From: Haemophilus haemolyticus_M | GTDB lineage: Bacteria; Pseudomonadota; Gammaproteobacteria; Enterobacterales; Pasteurellaceae | Length of the DNA: 64,000 nucleotides | Assembly (NCBI RefSeq): GCF_003490935.1 | Contig: NZ_QQGD01000005.1 | Location: 61,398-125,397 of the forward strand | Reading direction: 5' to 3' | Shown here: positions 52,343-61,185 of the stretch, one piece after another | How positions within the stretch are numbered: the stretch's first letter is position 1 | Layout: every line of letters begins with the position of its first letter | Position numbers and translations under genes: made by a program | The notes under the pieces: generated by a model | The model's input: only the letters and a program-made list of their open reading frames with translations | Told to the model about the DNA's origin: nothing | The model's database searches: none

Positions 52343-52900
52343 TTAGAGTTTTAGATCATCTAGTAGGCTACCTTTTGCTGCCTGTAAATATTGGATCATT
52401 GACCATACTGTTAAAATGGCTGCGATGTAAAGCAAGATTATAGCGGCAATTTCCATATAGTTATTGTAACGCCATAATAATCCTCCTAGGGCTAACATTT
52501 GTGCGGTTGTTTTCCATTTTCCCCACCAAGAAACAGCGACTTTACTACGTTCTCCGAGTTCAGCCATCCATTCACGTAATGCAGAAATAATAATTTCGCG
52601 AGAAATCATAATAATGGCAGGAATCGTAATCCAAAGAGAGTGTTGGTATTCAACGATGAGAACCAAGGCTGCGACAACCATTACTTTATCTGCAACAGGA
52701 TCCAAAAAAGCGCCAAATCTTGTAGTTTGTTTCCATTTACGAGCCAAATAACCATCAAGCCAATCAGTAACACCGGCAATAAAGAATATGAATGTAGTAA
52801 TAAAAGGAGAGGATCCGATAGGTAAATAAAATGCAATCACGAAAAACGGAATCAGGATTACGCGAAACATCGTTAGGAAAATAGGAATATTAAATTTCAT
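52343..52900 (-). CDS. pgsA: CDP-diacylglycerol-glycerol-3-phosphate 3-phosphatidyltransferase
   Basis: Makes phosphatidylglycerol phosphate in the inner membrane, 185 aa with four to six helices. The CDP-alcohol phosphatidyltransferase signature is complete: DWLDGYLARKW then GAFLDPVADK (about residues 45-75). The minus-strand tRNA cluster lies about 150 bp downstream, as in several Pasteurellaceae, but appears separately promoted. Confidence 0.95.
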   Translation of the reverse strand: MKFNIPIFLTMFRVILIPFFVIAFYLPIGSSPFITTFIFFIAGVTDWLDGYLARKWKQTTRFGAFLDPVADKVMVVAALVLIVEYQHSLWITIPAIIMISREIIISALREWMAELGERSKVAVSWWGKWKTTAQMLALGGLLWRYNNYMEIAAIILLYIAAILTVWSMIQYLQAAKGSLLDDLKL

Positions 52901-52956
52901 AGAAATGAACCGCTCTTGGTGTTAGAGATACGCCTATTCTAAAGTATCTAAGACTA

Positions 52957-52984
52957 TAAAAAAAGCCACATTATGTGGCTTTCT
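52957..52984 (-). terminator. Terminator of the peroxiredoxin gene
   Basis: AAAGCCACA and TGTGGCTTT with a short loop, followed on the minus strand by TTTTT, 17 bp after the stop. Confidence 0.9.
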
Positions 52985-53000
52985 TGTAAATAATTACGGA

Positions 53001-53603
53001 TTAAAGTTTATCAGCGTTTTGTTTTAAGTATTTTGCAACGCCTTCAGGGTTATCTTTCATCCCTTCTTTACCTTTTTCCCATTGGGCAGGGCAAACTTCA
53101 CCGTGATCTTCATGGAATTGTAATGCATCAACCATACGTAACATTTCATCGATGTTACGGCCTAATGGAAGATCGTTTACAACTTGGTGACGAACGACGC
53201 CATTTTTGTCGATTAAGAATGAAGCACGTAATGCAACGCCTGCTTCTGGGTGTTCAATGCCGTATGCTTGAGCAATTTCGTGTTTTACGTCTGCTGCTAA
53301 TGCATATTTAACTTGGCCGATACCACCATTTTCAGTTGGGGTGTTACGCCATGCATTGTGAGTAAATTGAGAGTCGATAGAAACACCAACTACTTCTACG
53401 CCACGTTTTTTGAATTCTTCATAACGGTGGTCAAATGCGATTAACTCAGAAGGGCAAACAAAGGTAAAGTCTAATGGGTAGAAAAAGATTACTGCAGCTT
53501 TTCCAGCAATGTGTTTTTTAAAGTTGAAGTTATCAACGATTTCGCCATTGCCTAATACAGCAGATGAAGTAAAATCTGGTGCTTGACGGGTTACTAATAC
53601 CAT
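53001..53603 (-). CDS. tsaA: Typical 2-Cys peroxiredoxin (AhpC/TsaA family)
   Basis: A peroxide reductase of about 200 aa. The peroxidatic Cys is in DFTFVCPSE (residue 50 from the chosen start) and the resolving Cys in GEVCPAQW near 171. The ENGGIGQ segment and C-terminal extension mark the typical 2-Cys class. Two ATGs in frame (53609 and 53603) are possible; AGGA is nine bases before the second and only three before the first. No AhpF-like reductase lies next to it. The gene symbol follows general Haemophilus usage and is less certain than the family. Confidence 0.85.
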   Translation of the reverse strand: MVLVTRQAPDFTSSAVLGNGEIVDNFNFKKHIAGKAAVIFFYPLDFTFVCPSELIAFDHRYEEFKKRGVEVVGVSIDSQFTHNAWRNTPTENGGIGQVKYALAADVKHEIAQAYGIEHPEAGVALRASFLIDKNGVVRHQVVNDLPLGRNIDEMLRMVDALQFHEDHGEVCPAQWEKGKEGMKDNPEGVAKYLKQNADKL

Positions 53604-53739
53604 AGTCATAATTCCTATATAAAGTTAAGTTAAAGTTTTGCCACACAAAATAGCGGCGCGGTTCTATTTGAAACGCCGACATTTTATACTCGATTTTATC
53701 TATTAAAGCAATTAATCTTATCTAAAATAAGGTGGAAAT

Positions 53740-54927
53740 ATGCAACAACACAATCTCTCAACAACATTTGTCCATGCAGGGCGTAAAAAACGCTTTTCAC
53801 AAGGAGCTGTAAACCCCGTTTTACAACGAGCTTCTTCATTAGTATTTGACAGTATTGAAGATAAAAAACATGCCACTAAACATAGAGCAAAAGGCGAATT
53901 ATTTTATGGCAGAAGAGGTACACTAACACATTTTGCTTTACAAGATTTAATGTGCGAAATGGAGGGAGGCGCAGGCTGTTATCTTTATCCTTGTGGTGCA
54001 GCAGCAGTAACTAATTCGATTCTTTCTTTTGTAAAAAGTGGCGATCATGTATTAATGAGTGGTGCAGCTTACGAGCCAACTCAAGATTTCTGTAATATTG
54101 TGCTGAAAAAAATGCAGATCGATACAACTTATTACGATCCTCTTATTGGTGCTGATATTGCAACGCTCATTCAACCGAGTACAAAAGTACTTTTCTTGGA
54201 AGCGCCGAGTTCTATCACAATGGAAATTCCCGATATTCCGACTATTGTGAAGGCTGCAAGAACGGTGAACCCTAATATTGTGATTATGATTGATAATACT
54301 TGGTCGGCAGGTGTTCTATTTAAAGCGTTAGAGCATGATATTGATATTTCTATTCAAGCGGGTACGAAATATTTAGTGGGGCATTCTGATATTATGATTG
54401 GTACTGCCGTTGCTAATGCTCGAACTTGGGATCAACTTAGAGAACATTCCTATTTAATGGGGCAAATGGTGGATGCAGATTCTGCTTATACGACCGCTCG
54501 TGGTATTCGTACATTGGGGGTACGATTAAAACAACATCAGGAAAGCAGTATTAAAATAGCAAAATGGTTGAGTGAGCAACCAGAGGTAAAAACTGTGTAC
54601 CATCCAGCCTTACCAAGTTGCCCTGGTCATGAATTCTTTTTACGAGACTTTAGTGGTAGCAGTGGCTTATTTTCTTTTGAATTAAATAAGCGATTGACAT
54701 CAGAACAAGTCTCAAATTTCATGGATCATTTTCAACTGTTCACTATGGCTTATTCATGGGGAGGATTTGAGTCTTTAATTCTTTGTAATCAGCCAGAAGA
54801 AATTGCCCATATTCGTCCAAATATTAAGCGTAACCTTACAGGTTCGTTAATTCGTGTGCATATTGGCTTTGAAGATGTAGATGAATTGATGGCAGATTTA
54901 AAAGCTGGATTTAAGCGAATTGCCTGA
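53740..54927 (+). CDS. metC: Cystathionine beta-lyase
   Basis: A 395-aa Cys/Met-metabolism PLP enzyme converting cystathionine to homocysteine. The PLP Lys is at residue 210 in QAGTKYLVGHSD, the same number as in E. coli MetC. IDNTWSAGVLF holds the cofactor-binding Asp, and FAYSW-type TMAYSWGGFESL near 342-353 is typical of beta- rather than gamma-lyases. Monocistronic, with its own terminator. Confidence 0.93.
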   Translation: MQQHNLSTTFVHAGRKKRFSQGAVNPVLQRASSLVFDSIEDKKHATKHRAKGELFYGRRGTLTHFALQDLMCEMEGGAGCYLYPCGAAAVTNSILSFVKSGDHVLMSGAAYEPTQDFCNIVLKKMQIDTTYYDPLIGADIATLIQPSTKVLFLEAPSSITMEIPDIPTIVKAARTVNPNIVIMIDNTWSAGVLFKALEHDIDISIQAGTKYLVGHSDIMIGTAVANARTWDQLREHSYLMGQMVDADSAYTTARGIRTLGVRLKQHQESSIKIAKWLSEQPEVKTVYHPALPSCPGHEFFLRDFSGSSGLFSFELNKRLTSEQVSNFMDHFQLFTMAYSWGGFESLILCNQPEEIAHIRPNIKRNLTGSLIRVHIGFEDVDELMADLKAGFKRIA

Positions 54928-54939
54928 AAGTGCGGATAA

Positions 54940-54971
54940 AAAAATGCCTGTTTTACACAGGCATTTTTTAT
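54940..54971. terminator. Bidirectional terminator between metC and the lipoprotein gene
   Basis: AAAATGCCTG and CAGGCATTTTT with a 7-nt loop; T-runs in both directions suit these convergent genes. A USS-like core lies just before it. Confidence 0.9.
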
Positions 54972-54975
54972 AGGA

Positions 54976-55527
54976 TTATTTTTGCTCTGACACTAAGCCA
55001 ACTTTCGAACCGTCAGAAAAATGTACTGAAGTTCCGATAATATCTACTTGAATATTTTTCCCTTGTTGCAAGTGCGGACGAATTTGAGAAAGCACGGCTT
55101 CTTCAGTTGTCGATAATGTTACTGTTTCGCTAGCTTTTGGTGCAATTGTTTTCCCAAATTGTAATGCTGGAAGATTTGCTACATAGAATGGTTGGTTATT
55201 TTCTTTATAAACAGTTAACCATTGCGCTTCTAAAATAGCTTTATCGCTTAAGTTTGTAATTTCATAAGTGATAGAAAATGATTTTAAATCATCGGTTACA
55301 GAAACATTCGTTACTTTTACATTCGCAACTTTTAGGAATTCTGCATTTGCTTGAGTGATTAAATCATCAGTTTTTACTTGAGGTTGTTGTACTGCTTGTT
55401 GAGCTGGTTGAGTAGTTTCTGTTGCAGCAGGTTTTTCTGCTACTTTTTCTTCTTTATCGTTACAAGCGGTTAATGCAATTGAACCTGCGATGATACTTGC
55501 AAAGAGAAAAGATTTATTAAATTTCAT
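54976..55527 (-). CDS. Putative lipoprotein, function unknown
   Basis: About 183 aa. From the ATG at 55527 (AAGGA seven bases upstream) it begins MKFNKSFLFASIIAG and reaches a lipobox LTAC near residue 21, so it should be lipid-anchored. A Gln/Ala/Pro-rich linker (about 30-55) precedes a beta-rich domain (VKVTNVSVTDDLKSFSITYEI) with an immunoglobulin-like pattern that suggests a DUF-type chaperone or binding fold. An ATG 15 nt upstream would place extra charge before the signal. I do not recognise a function. Confidence 0.75.
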   Translation of the reverse strand: MKFNKSFLFASIIAGSIALTACNDKEEKVAEKPAATETTQPAQQAVQQPQVKTDDLITQANAEFLKVANVKVTNVSVTDDLKSFSITYEITNLSDKAILEAQWLTVYKENNQPFYVANLPALQFGKTIAPKASETVTLSTTEEAVLSQIRPHLQQGKNIQVDIIGTSVHFSDGSKVGLVSEQK

Positions 55528-55684
55528 TGTAAATTCCTTCATTATATTTTGTTCGTTGAGTTTTACTCATTTTTAAGGGCTCAATTATAGCCCATGTGAG
55601 CCTTTATGACAGTCTTTTATTTTGAAAGTTCATAGAAGTTGTTTTATTATACTTTTCATTTTCCTTGATAAGTAGAGAAGTACA

Positions 55685-57046
55685 ATGAAACATATTCATA
55701 TCTTAGGTATTTGTGGCACATTTATGGGCGGCGTGGCGATGATTGCCAAACAAATGGGTTATCACGTGACGGGTTCCGATACTAATGTTTACCCTCCAAT
55801 GAGCACTTTTTTAGAAGAGCAAGGTATCGAGATTATTCCAAATTATGATGTTGCACAATTACAACCTGCGCCTGACATGGTAATCATTGGTAATGCGATG
55901 AAGCGCGGTAATCCTTGCGTAGAATCTGTGTTGGAAAATAATTTGAAATACACATCTGGTCCTCAATGGTTACATGATCATTTATTACGCGATCGTTGGG
56001 TCTTGGCGGTTTCTGGTACGCATGGAAAGACAACTACAACAGGCATGTTAACGTGGATCTTAGAACAAAATGGCTTAAAACCAGGCTTTTTAATCGGAGG
56101 AATTGCAGGTAATTTTGGCATTTCAGCTCGTTTAGGAGACAGCCCTTATTTTGTTATTGAGGCTGATGAATATGATACAGCTTTCTTTGATAAGCGTTCA
56201 AAATTTGTCCATTACAATCCGCGTACACTTATCGTAAATAACATTAGTTTTGATCATGCAGATATTTTTGATGATCTTAAAGCAATCCAACGCCAATTTC
56301 ATCATATGATTCGAACCATTCCGGCAAGTGGCTTGGTATTAAGTTCGGCGAGTGAACAAAGTGCAAAAGAAACGCTGGCATTGGGATGTTGGTCGCAACA
56401 ACAATTTTTAGGCAAAGATAATGAGTGGTTTGCTGAACGTATTACAAATGATGCCTCACATTTTGCGGTCTTCCATCATGGTGAAAAAGTGGCAGAAGTA
56501 AAATGGAATGTAGTCGGACAACATAATATGCATAATGCTTTAATGGCGATCGCTGCTGCTCATCATGCGGGTGTGGCTATTGAAGATGCGTGTAAAGCAT
56601 TAGGATCTTTTGTAAATGCTAAACGTCGTTTAGAAGTAAAAGGTGAAGTTAATGGCATCACCGTTTATGATGATTTTGCTCATCATCCAGAAGCTATTCT
56701 TGCTACGCTAACCGCTTTACGAGATAAAGTGGGGGGCGGCGTGCGAATTCTTGCAGTGCTTGAACCTCGTTCTAACACAATGAAAATGGGTGTTCATAAA
56801 GATGAAATTGCGCCTGCACTTGGTCGAGCTGATGAAGTGTTTATGCTTCAACCAGAACAACTTCCTTGGGAAGTGGCAGATATTGCAAACCAATGTGTAC
56901 AACCTGCCTATTGGAATGCAAATTTAGATCGATTAGTCGATATGATTGTCGCTGAGGCTCAACCTACAGATCACATTTTGGTGATGTCTAACGGCAGTTT
57001 TGGTGGCATTCATCAAAAAATTCTTGATAAGCTTAAACAGAAATAA
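55685..57046 (+). CDS. mpl: UDP-MurNAc:L-Ala-gamma-D-Glu-meso-DAP ligase Mpl
   Basis: Recycles the tripeptide of cell-wall murein by joining it to UDP-MurNAc, 453 aa. The N-terminal Rossmann motif HILGICGTFMGGVA distinguishes Mpl from MurC. The ATP loop is GTHGKTTTTGML (about 110-121), and the Mur ligase DDFAHHPEAI motif lies near 325. Monocistronic, on the plus strand. Confidence 0.96.
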   Translation: MKHIHILGICGTFMGGVAMIAKQMGYHVTGSDTNVYPPMSTFLEEQGIEIIPNYDVAQLQPAPDMVIIGNAMKRGNPCVESVLENNLKYTSGPQWLHDHLLRDRWVLAVSGTHGKTTTTGMLTWILEQNGLKPGFLIGGIAGNFGISARLGDSPYFVIEADEYDTAFFDKRSKFVHYNPRTLIVNNISFDHADIFDDLKAIQRQFHHMIRTIPASGLVLSSASEQSAKETLALGCWSQQQFLGKDNEWFAERITNDASHFAVFHHGEKVAEVKWNVVGQHNMHNALMAIAAAHHAGVAIEDACKALGSFVNAKRRLEVKGEVNGITVYDDFAHHPEAILATLTALRDKVGGGVRILAVLEPRSNTMKMGVHKDEIAPALGRADEVFMLQPEQLPWEVADIANQCVQPAYWNANLDRLVDMIVAEAQPTDHILVMSNGSFGGIHQKILDKLKQK

Positions 57047-57153
57047 TAAAAGTGCGGTTAATTTAGAAAATGTTTTTAAGTTGGCCGCATTTTTTATTGA
57101 GTTGACGTAACATTTATTTTTAATTTGTAATTTATAAAAGGAATCTTTGTAGA

Positions 57154-57660
57154 ATGGCTGATCCACATATTAAATCACCGATGGATTTTTTAGATAATCT
57201 GACTGTCATTATTTATCGTTCTGGCTTTGTGATAGCCGCATTGGCTATTCTTGCCATGAGTTGGTATCCAGATTTATCACTCACCTTTATATTAATTGCG
57301 GCAACTTGCTGTGCTTCTTCATTACATATTTATCTCAAATCCTTCCGATTACTTTTTCAATTTGCTACTTGGATAGGATTACTTTTTTATATTAATCATT
57401 ATCCCGCTTTAGCCCTTGGCGGTGCGTTACTTACTTTAGGTGGTTTGTGTTTTAAAGAATATTTTTGTTTCCGCGTACCTTTGCTAAATTTACAGCCGAT
57501 ATTTGTGGCTTGCTTGTGGTTTTCATGGGTGTTAAATAATCTAATAGCATTACGTATTTTTTCTATTATTTCTGGCGTATTACTTTTAGTTTTAGCGATA
57601 CAAAAATGGCGAATGCCTTTGCATTTTGATATCGGAGACAAAACAAAATATCAAATTTAG
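57154..57660 (+). CDS. DUF2301-family integral membrane protein
   Basis: A 168-aa protein with about five hydrophobic helices, the Cys-containing FKEYFCFRVPLLNLQP segment (about 105-121) and a charged C-terminus. It matches the conserved but uncharacterised YbhL-neighbour type DUF2301 proteins by pattern. AAGGAATC lies upstream of the ATG. No function can be inferred from neighbours mpl and znuA. Confidence 0.72.
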   Translation: MADPHIKSPMDFLDNLTVIIYRSGFVIAALAILAMSWYPDLSLTFILIAATCCASSLHIYLKSFRLLFQFATWIGLLFYINHYPALALGGALLTLGGLCFKEYFCFRVPLLNLQPIFVACLWFSWVLNNLIALRIFSIISGVLLLVLAIQKWRMPLHFDIGDKTKYQI

Positions 57661-57668
57661 AAAAGAAA

Positions 57669-57702
57669 ATGACCGCACTTTTATGTGCGGTCATTGTTTT
57701 TT
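57669..57702. terminator. USS-derived bidirectional terminator
   Basis: ATGACCGCAC and GTGCGGTCAT around a 6-nt loop, with flanking A and T runs, between convergent DUF2301 and znuA genes. Confidence 0.9.
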
Positions 57703-57710
57703 AGAAAGGT

Positions 57711-58733
57711 TTATTTAGCTAAACATTCCATGTAACTATCTGCGGTAGATTGCAAGAATATTGCATAAGAATTTTTGCCTAAATTGATTTTATCGCCAAT
57801 TGGGTCGAGTTGTCCTACATTGACTTTAGTATTTTGAGCTAAAGATTCAATCACTTTTGGCGTAAATTGTGGTTCTGCGAATAAGCAATTTACTTTATGT
57901 TCTGCGATTTCTTCTTTAATGTGCGCTAAAGTTTTTGCACCTGGCGCAACTAATGGATTGATGGTGAAGTAACCCGTTTGTTTTAAACCATAAGCATCGT
58001 TGAAATAACCATAAGCATCGTGGAAAACGTAGAAACCTTTATCTTTAACATTCGCAAGTTGTGCTGTGATTTTTTCACCTTGTTCTGCCAAAGTGCGGTT
58101 AAAATCTGAAAGATTTTGTGCAATTAAATCTTTTTTATCTGGGAATTGTGCAGTTAATTTATCCGCTACTTTTTGTGCAACAATTTTGCTGATCGCTGGA
58201 GAATACCAAACGTGCCAGTTTGTCGTTAAACCTTCGTCATGATCATGGTGATCGTGGTCATGGTCGTGGTGTTCATGCTCGTGCTTATGATCATGGCCGT
58301 GTTCATGTTCGTGATCGTGTTTATGTTCGTGTTTGTGCTCATGCTCATGTTTATGATCGTGATCGCCATCTTCATGGAAATGCTCGTGGTGAGCTTTACT
58401 TAATAAAGGTTCAACATCCGCAAGATCGGCAATGGTAATCACTTTTTTACGTTCAATTTGGCTAATTGGTTTGTCTAAGAATGAATCAACGTCTTCACCA
58501 ATCCACACAACTAAATCTGCAGATTTTACTTTTTGAATATCAGATAATTTCAAATTGTAATCATGTGGAGAGGCGCCTGCAGGAACAAGGACTTGTGTGC
58601 CAGTTACGCCATCTGCAATAGATGAAACAATAAAGCCTAAAGGTTTTACTGATGCCAATACATCGGCATTCGCCATCATTGGCGCACTTAAAAGTGCGGC
58701 AGAAATGGCGCTAATTTTTAAAAGTTTTTTCAT
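57711..58733 (-). CDS. znuA: Periplasmic zinc-binding protein ZnuA
   Basis: Zinc receptor of the ZnuABC ABC importer, 340 aa, with a 23-residue signal peptide (cut after MMANA). Zinc ligands are His57 in GASPHDYN, His174 in NWHVWYS, and a later His in VFHDAYGYF. Between them residues 115-167 form an unusually long His/Asp/Glu-rich loop made of HEH, HDH and HKH units, which binds extra zinc. ZnuB and ZnuC are not adjacent. A Zur site was not identified. Confidence 0.95.
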   Translation of the reverse strand: MKKLLKISAISAALLSAPMMANADVLASVKPLGFIVSSIADGVTGTQVLVPAGASPHDYNLKLSDIQKVKSADLVVWIGEDVDSFLDKPISQIERKKVITIADLADVEPLLSKAHHEHFHEDGDHDHKHEHEHKHEHKHDHEHEHGHDHKHEHEHHDHDHDHHDHDEGLTTNWHVWYSPAISKIVAQKVADKLTAQFPDKKDLIAQNLSDFNRTLAEQGEKITAQLANVKDKGFYVFHDAYGYFNDAYGLKQTGYFTINPLVAPGAKTLAHIKEEIAEHKVNCLFAEPQFTPKVIESLAQNTKVNVGQLDPIGDKINLGKNSYAIFLQSTADSYMECLAK

Positions 58734-58910
58734 ATTTCTGTTTCCTTACTTGTTGGTAATAATTCTCAAAAGGAAAAAGAGTACGCCTTTTTATATAAAT
58801 TGCAACGATTTTATAGGGAACGCGAGGGAAAATTTTTCATTTTCAAAGTAAATAGGTTTCATTCAATAAAAAATGCACATTTATGAACAATGTGCATTTT
58901 CAAGAGGTGA

Positions 58911-59681
58911 TTAAGATTTTTTCTTTAGTAATTTATCTATTACACGAGAAACGGCAAAAAAACCAAAGGTTGCCGTAATCATTGTGGCTGCACCAAACCC
59001 GTTTGCGCAATTCATTGTGGCAGAAATAGAACAGCCTTCAGTCATTTGTGGGAATATTAGAGGTTGTGTTGAAAATACCGCATCGATACTAAATTTACGT
59101 TTTGGATTCTGGCTGAAATTGTAATCCTTGCGTAAAACTGACCGCACTTTGGCGAGCAGCGGATCTTGAATGGTTTTACTGAGATCGGCAATTTGAATTT
59201 GGGTTGGATCAGTTTGACCGCCAGCACCACCAATAGTAATTACATTAATTTTGTTACGTTTACAATAAGCAATCAGCGATGCTTTAGTTTTCACATTGTC
59301 AATGGCATCAATCACATAGTCATAGCCTCGGTTGAGATAATCCGATTGATTCTCTGGTGAGATAAAATCATCAATAATATTGACGGTACATTCTGGGTTA
59401 ATTAATTTTACTCGCTCTGACATCACTTCAGTTTTTAGTTTGCCGATTGTGCCGCTCATCGCAGGAAGTTGGCGATTGATATTTGTGACACAAATATCAT
59501 CCATATCAATTAATGTTAGTTCACCAATGCCTGAACGTGCTAAAGCCTCTACGACCCAAGAACCTACGCCTCCAATGCCTATTACGCAAATATGGGCTTT
59601 GCGTAAGCGCGCGAGCCCATCAGGTGTATAAAGTCGACCAATACCGCCAAATCGCTGTTCATAATTGTCCACTGGAGCCAT
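58911..59681 (-). CDS. tcdA: tRNA threonylcarbamoyladenosine dehydratase TcdA (CsdL)
   Basis: E1/ThiF-like ATP-dependent enzyme cyclising t6A37 in tRNA. From the ATG at 59681, which shares a base with the mltA stop, it is about 256 aa. ATP-binding GIGGVGSWVVEALARSG lies near 34-50 with DMDDICVTNINRQ after it. The C-terminal hydrophobic FGAATMITATFGFFAVSRVIDKLL suggests membrane association as in E. coli. A start at 59696 inside mltA is less likely. Confidence 0.92.
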   Translation of the reverse strand: MAPVDNYEQRFGGIGRLYTPDGLARLRKAHICVIGIGGVGSWVVEALARSGIGELTLIDMDDICVTNINRQLPAMSGTIGKLKTEVMSERVKLINPECTVNIIDDFISPENQSDYLNRGYDYVIDAIDNVKTKASLIAYCKRNKINVITIGGAGGQTDPTQIQIADLSKTIQDPLLAKVRSVLRKDYNFSQNPKRKFSIDAVFSTQPLIFPQMTEGCSISATMNCANGFGAATMITATFGFFAVSRVIDKLLKKKS

Positions 59682-60793
59682 TATTGCAACACCCATACTC
59701 GGCCATAGTGTTTGGATAATCCTGCAATATGACCTGCTTGATCACCAATGCCACGATATAAGTCAAAGTGGTGACCTTTCACCGCACCGCCCACATCAAG
59801 TGCAACCATTAAATGCAATTTGTGTGTACCAAGCCAGTTTCCGTTATTATCAATGTCAGGCACTTCGACTAAAAGAACAGTACCAGATGGTACAACGCTA
59901 CGATCTGATGCTACTGAAGCCATTGGTACAAGTGGTACGCCTGCAGAACCTTTCACTTTGCCACTCGGATCATTTTTAAAGAATACATAAGAAGAATTAC
60001 GTTCTAACAAACTTTGTACACGAGATGGATTACGATTACCCCATTCACGAATTGCTTGGATAGACATTTTCTCTTTTGGCACTTCACCATCTTCTACTAA
60101 TAAACGCCCAACAGCGGTGTAAGGAAAGCCATTTTGTCCTGCATAAGCGAAGTAATTAAGGTTGCCATCACCAAAATCTACATAACCGCTGCCTTGTACC
60201 CCAAGTAAGAAGTTTTCTAACATGGAATCACTATACGCTAATTCTAATCCTTGACCCGCTAATGCACCGGCATAGATTTGCGCACGGCTAAAACGTTTAT
60301 TTGCTGGCATGCGATAAATTGGATTTTGGAATTGACCTTGCGGTGAACGGCGTGCATGAAGGACAGGCGAGTAGTAGCCTGTCATCAAAACATTTTGATA
60401 TCCATCGAATCCTCGCATAATTTGCGGGTTAATGCCAAATTTAGAAAGCTCACTGACATTGGCGCCAGAAAGTACCCAATTCGTAATTTTTTCATAGTTG
60501 CCATAGAAACGATCAGATAGTTTGCTTGAATAACTTTGTACATTTGAAAGTTGCGTTAAAAAATCACCCTGATTAATGACCGCACTTTGGTTTTCAACTT
60601 GAGAAACTGGCATAAATACAGCTTGTTGATAATTACGACCCGAATATTTGGCACCAAATTGTTGAGGATCGCTGCCGTTTGACGTGGTTGGAATTTGAGT
60701 TTTTGTTGTATTAGAAGAACCACAGGCAACTAAAAGTGCGGTTGTCACTGCAATAGAAAATGTTTTTAATGAGAAAAATTTTCGAACTGACAT
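59681..60793 (-). CDS. mltA: Membrane-bound lytic murein transglycosylase A
   Basis: An outer-membrane lipoprotein (370 aa) that cleaves glycan strands of peptidoglycan. The lipobox LVAC lies at residues 21-24. The MltA domain shows LMTGYYSPVLHARR (about 137-150) and the 3D domain near the C-terminus has VALDVGGAVKGHHFDLYRG with catalytic Asp. Coupled to tcdA by TAATG. An uptake signal lies inside the N-terminal coding region. Confidence 0.95.
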   Translation of the reverse strand: MSVRKFFSLKTFSIAVTTALLVACGSSNTTKTQIPTTSNGSDPQQFGAKYSGRNYQQAVFMPVSQVENQSAVINQGDFLTQLSNVQSYSSKLSDRFYGNYEKITNWVLSGANVSELSKFGINPQIMRGFDGYQNVLMTGYYSPVLHARRSPQGQFQNPIYRMPANKRFSRAQIYAGALAGQGLELAYSDSMLENFLLGVQGSGYVDFGDGNLNYFAYAGQNGFPYTAVGRLLVEDGEVPKEKMSIQAIREWGNRNPSRVQSLLERNSSYVFFKNDPSGKVKGSAGVPLVPMASVASDRSVVPSGTVLLVEVPDIDNNGNWLGTHKLHLMVALDVGGAVKGHHFDLYRGIGDQAGHIAGLSKHYGRVWVLQ

Positions 60794-60937
60794 TTTTAAT
60801 CCTAAATAAGCTTAAATAAGGCTGCATACGCTATCAAAAATCCTTCAATACGACCAGTGTTATTTAGTCAAGCTGATTAATAAAAACTCACATTGAACAT
60901 TTTATTAACAAATGAAACATAAACTTTTGTTTAATTC

Positions 60938-60965
60938 TTGCAAAAAAATATTAATAGAGTATAGT
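60938..60965 (+). promoter_or_regulatory. Promoter of the initiator tRNA gene
   Basis: TTGCAA at 60938-60943 and TATAGT at 60960-60965 with 16-bp spacing, 13 bp before the tRNA. Confidence 0.75.
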
Positions 60966-60978
60966 GCACCACATCAGA

Positions 60979-61055
<77 letters not shown>

Positions 61056-61064
61056 ACAAATTCT

Positions 61065-61100
61065 AAAGCCCTGATTTAAGAAAATCAGGGCTTTTCTTTT
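61065..61100 (+). terminator. Terminator of tRNA-fMet
   Basis: AAAGCCCTGATTT and AAATCAGGGCTTT with a 4-nt loop and T-rich tail, 10 bp after the tRNA. Confidence 0.92.
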
Positions 61101-61185
61101 TACAGTTTAACTCGCTATGATGATCTCAATTAGATCATCTTTTTCTGTGCTATAATCCCTCAAAATTTTCAAAACCGGTACCTAA

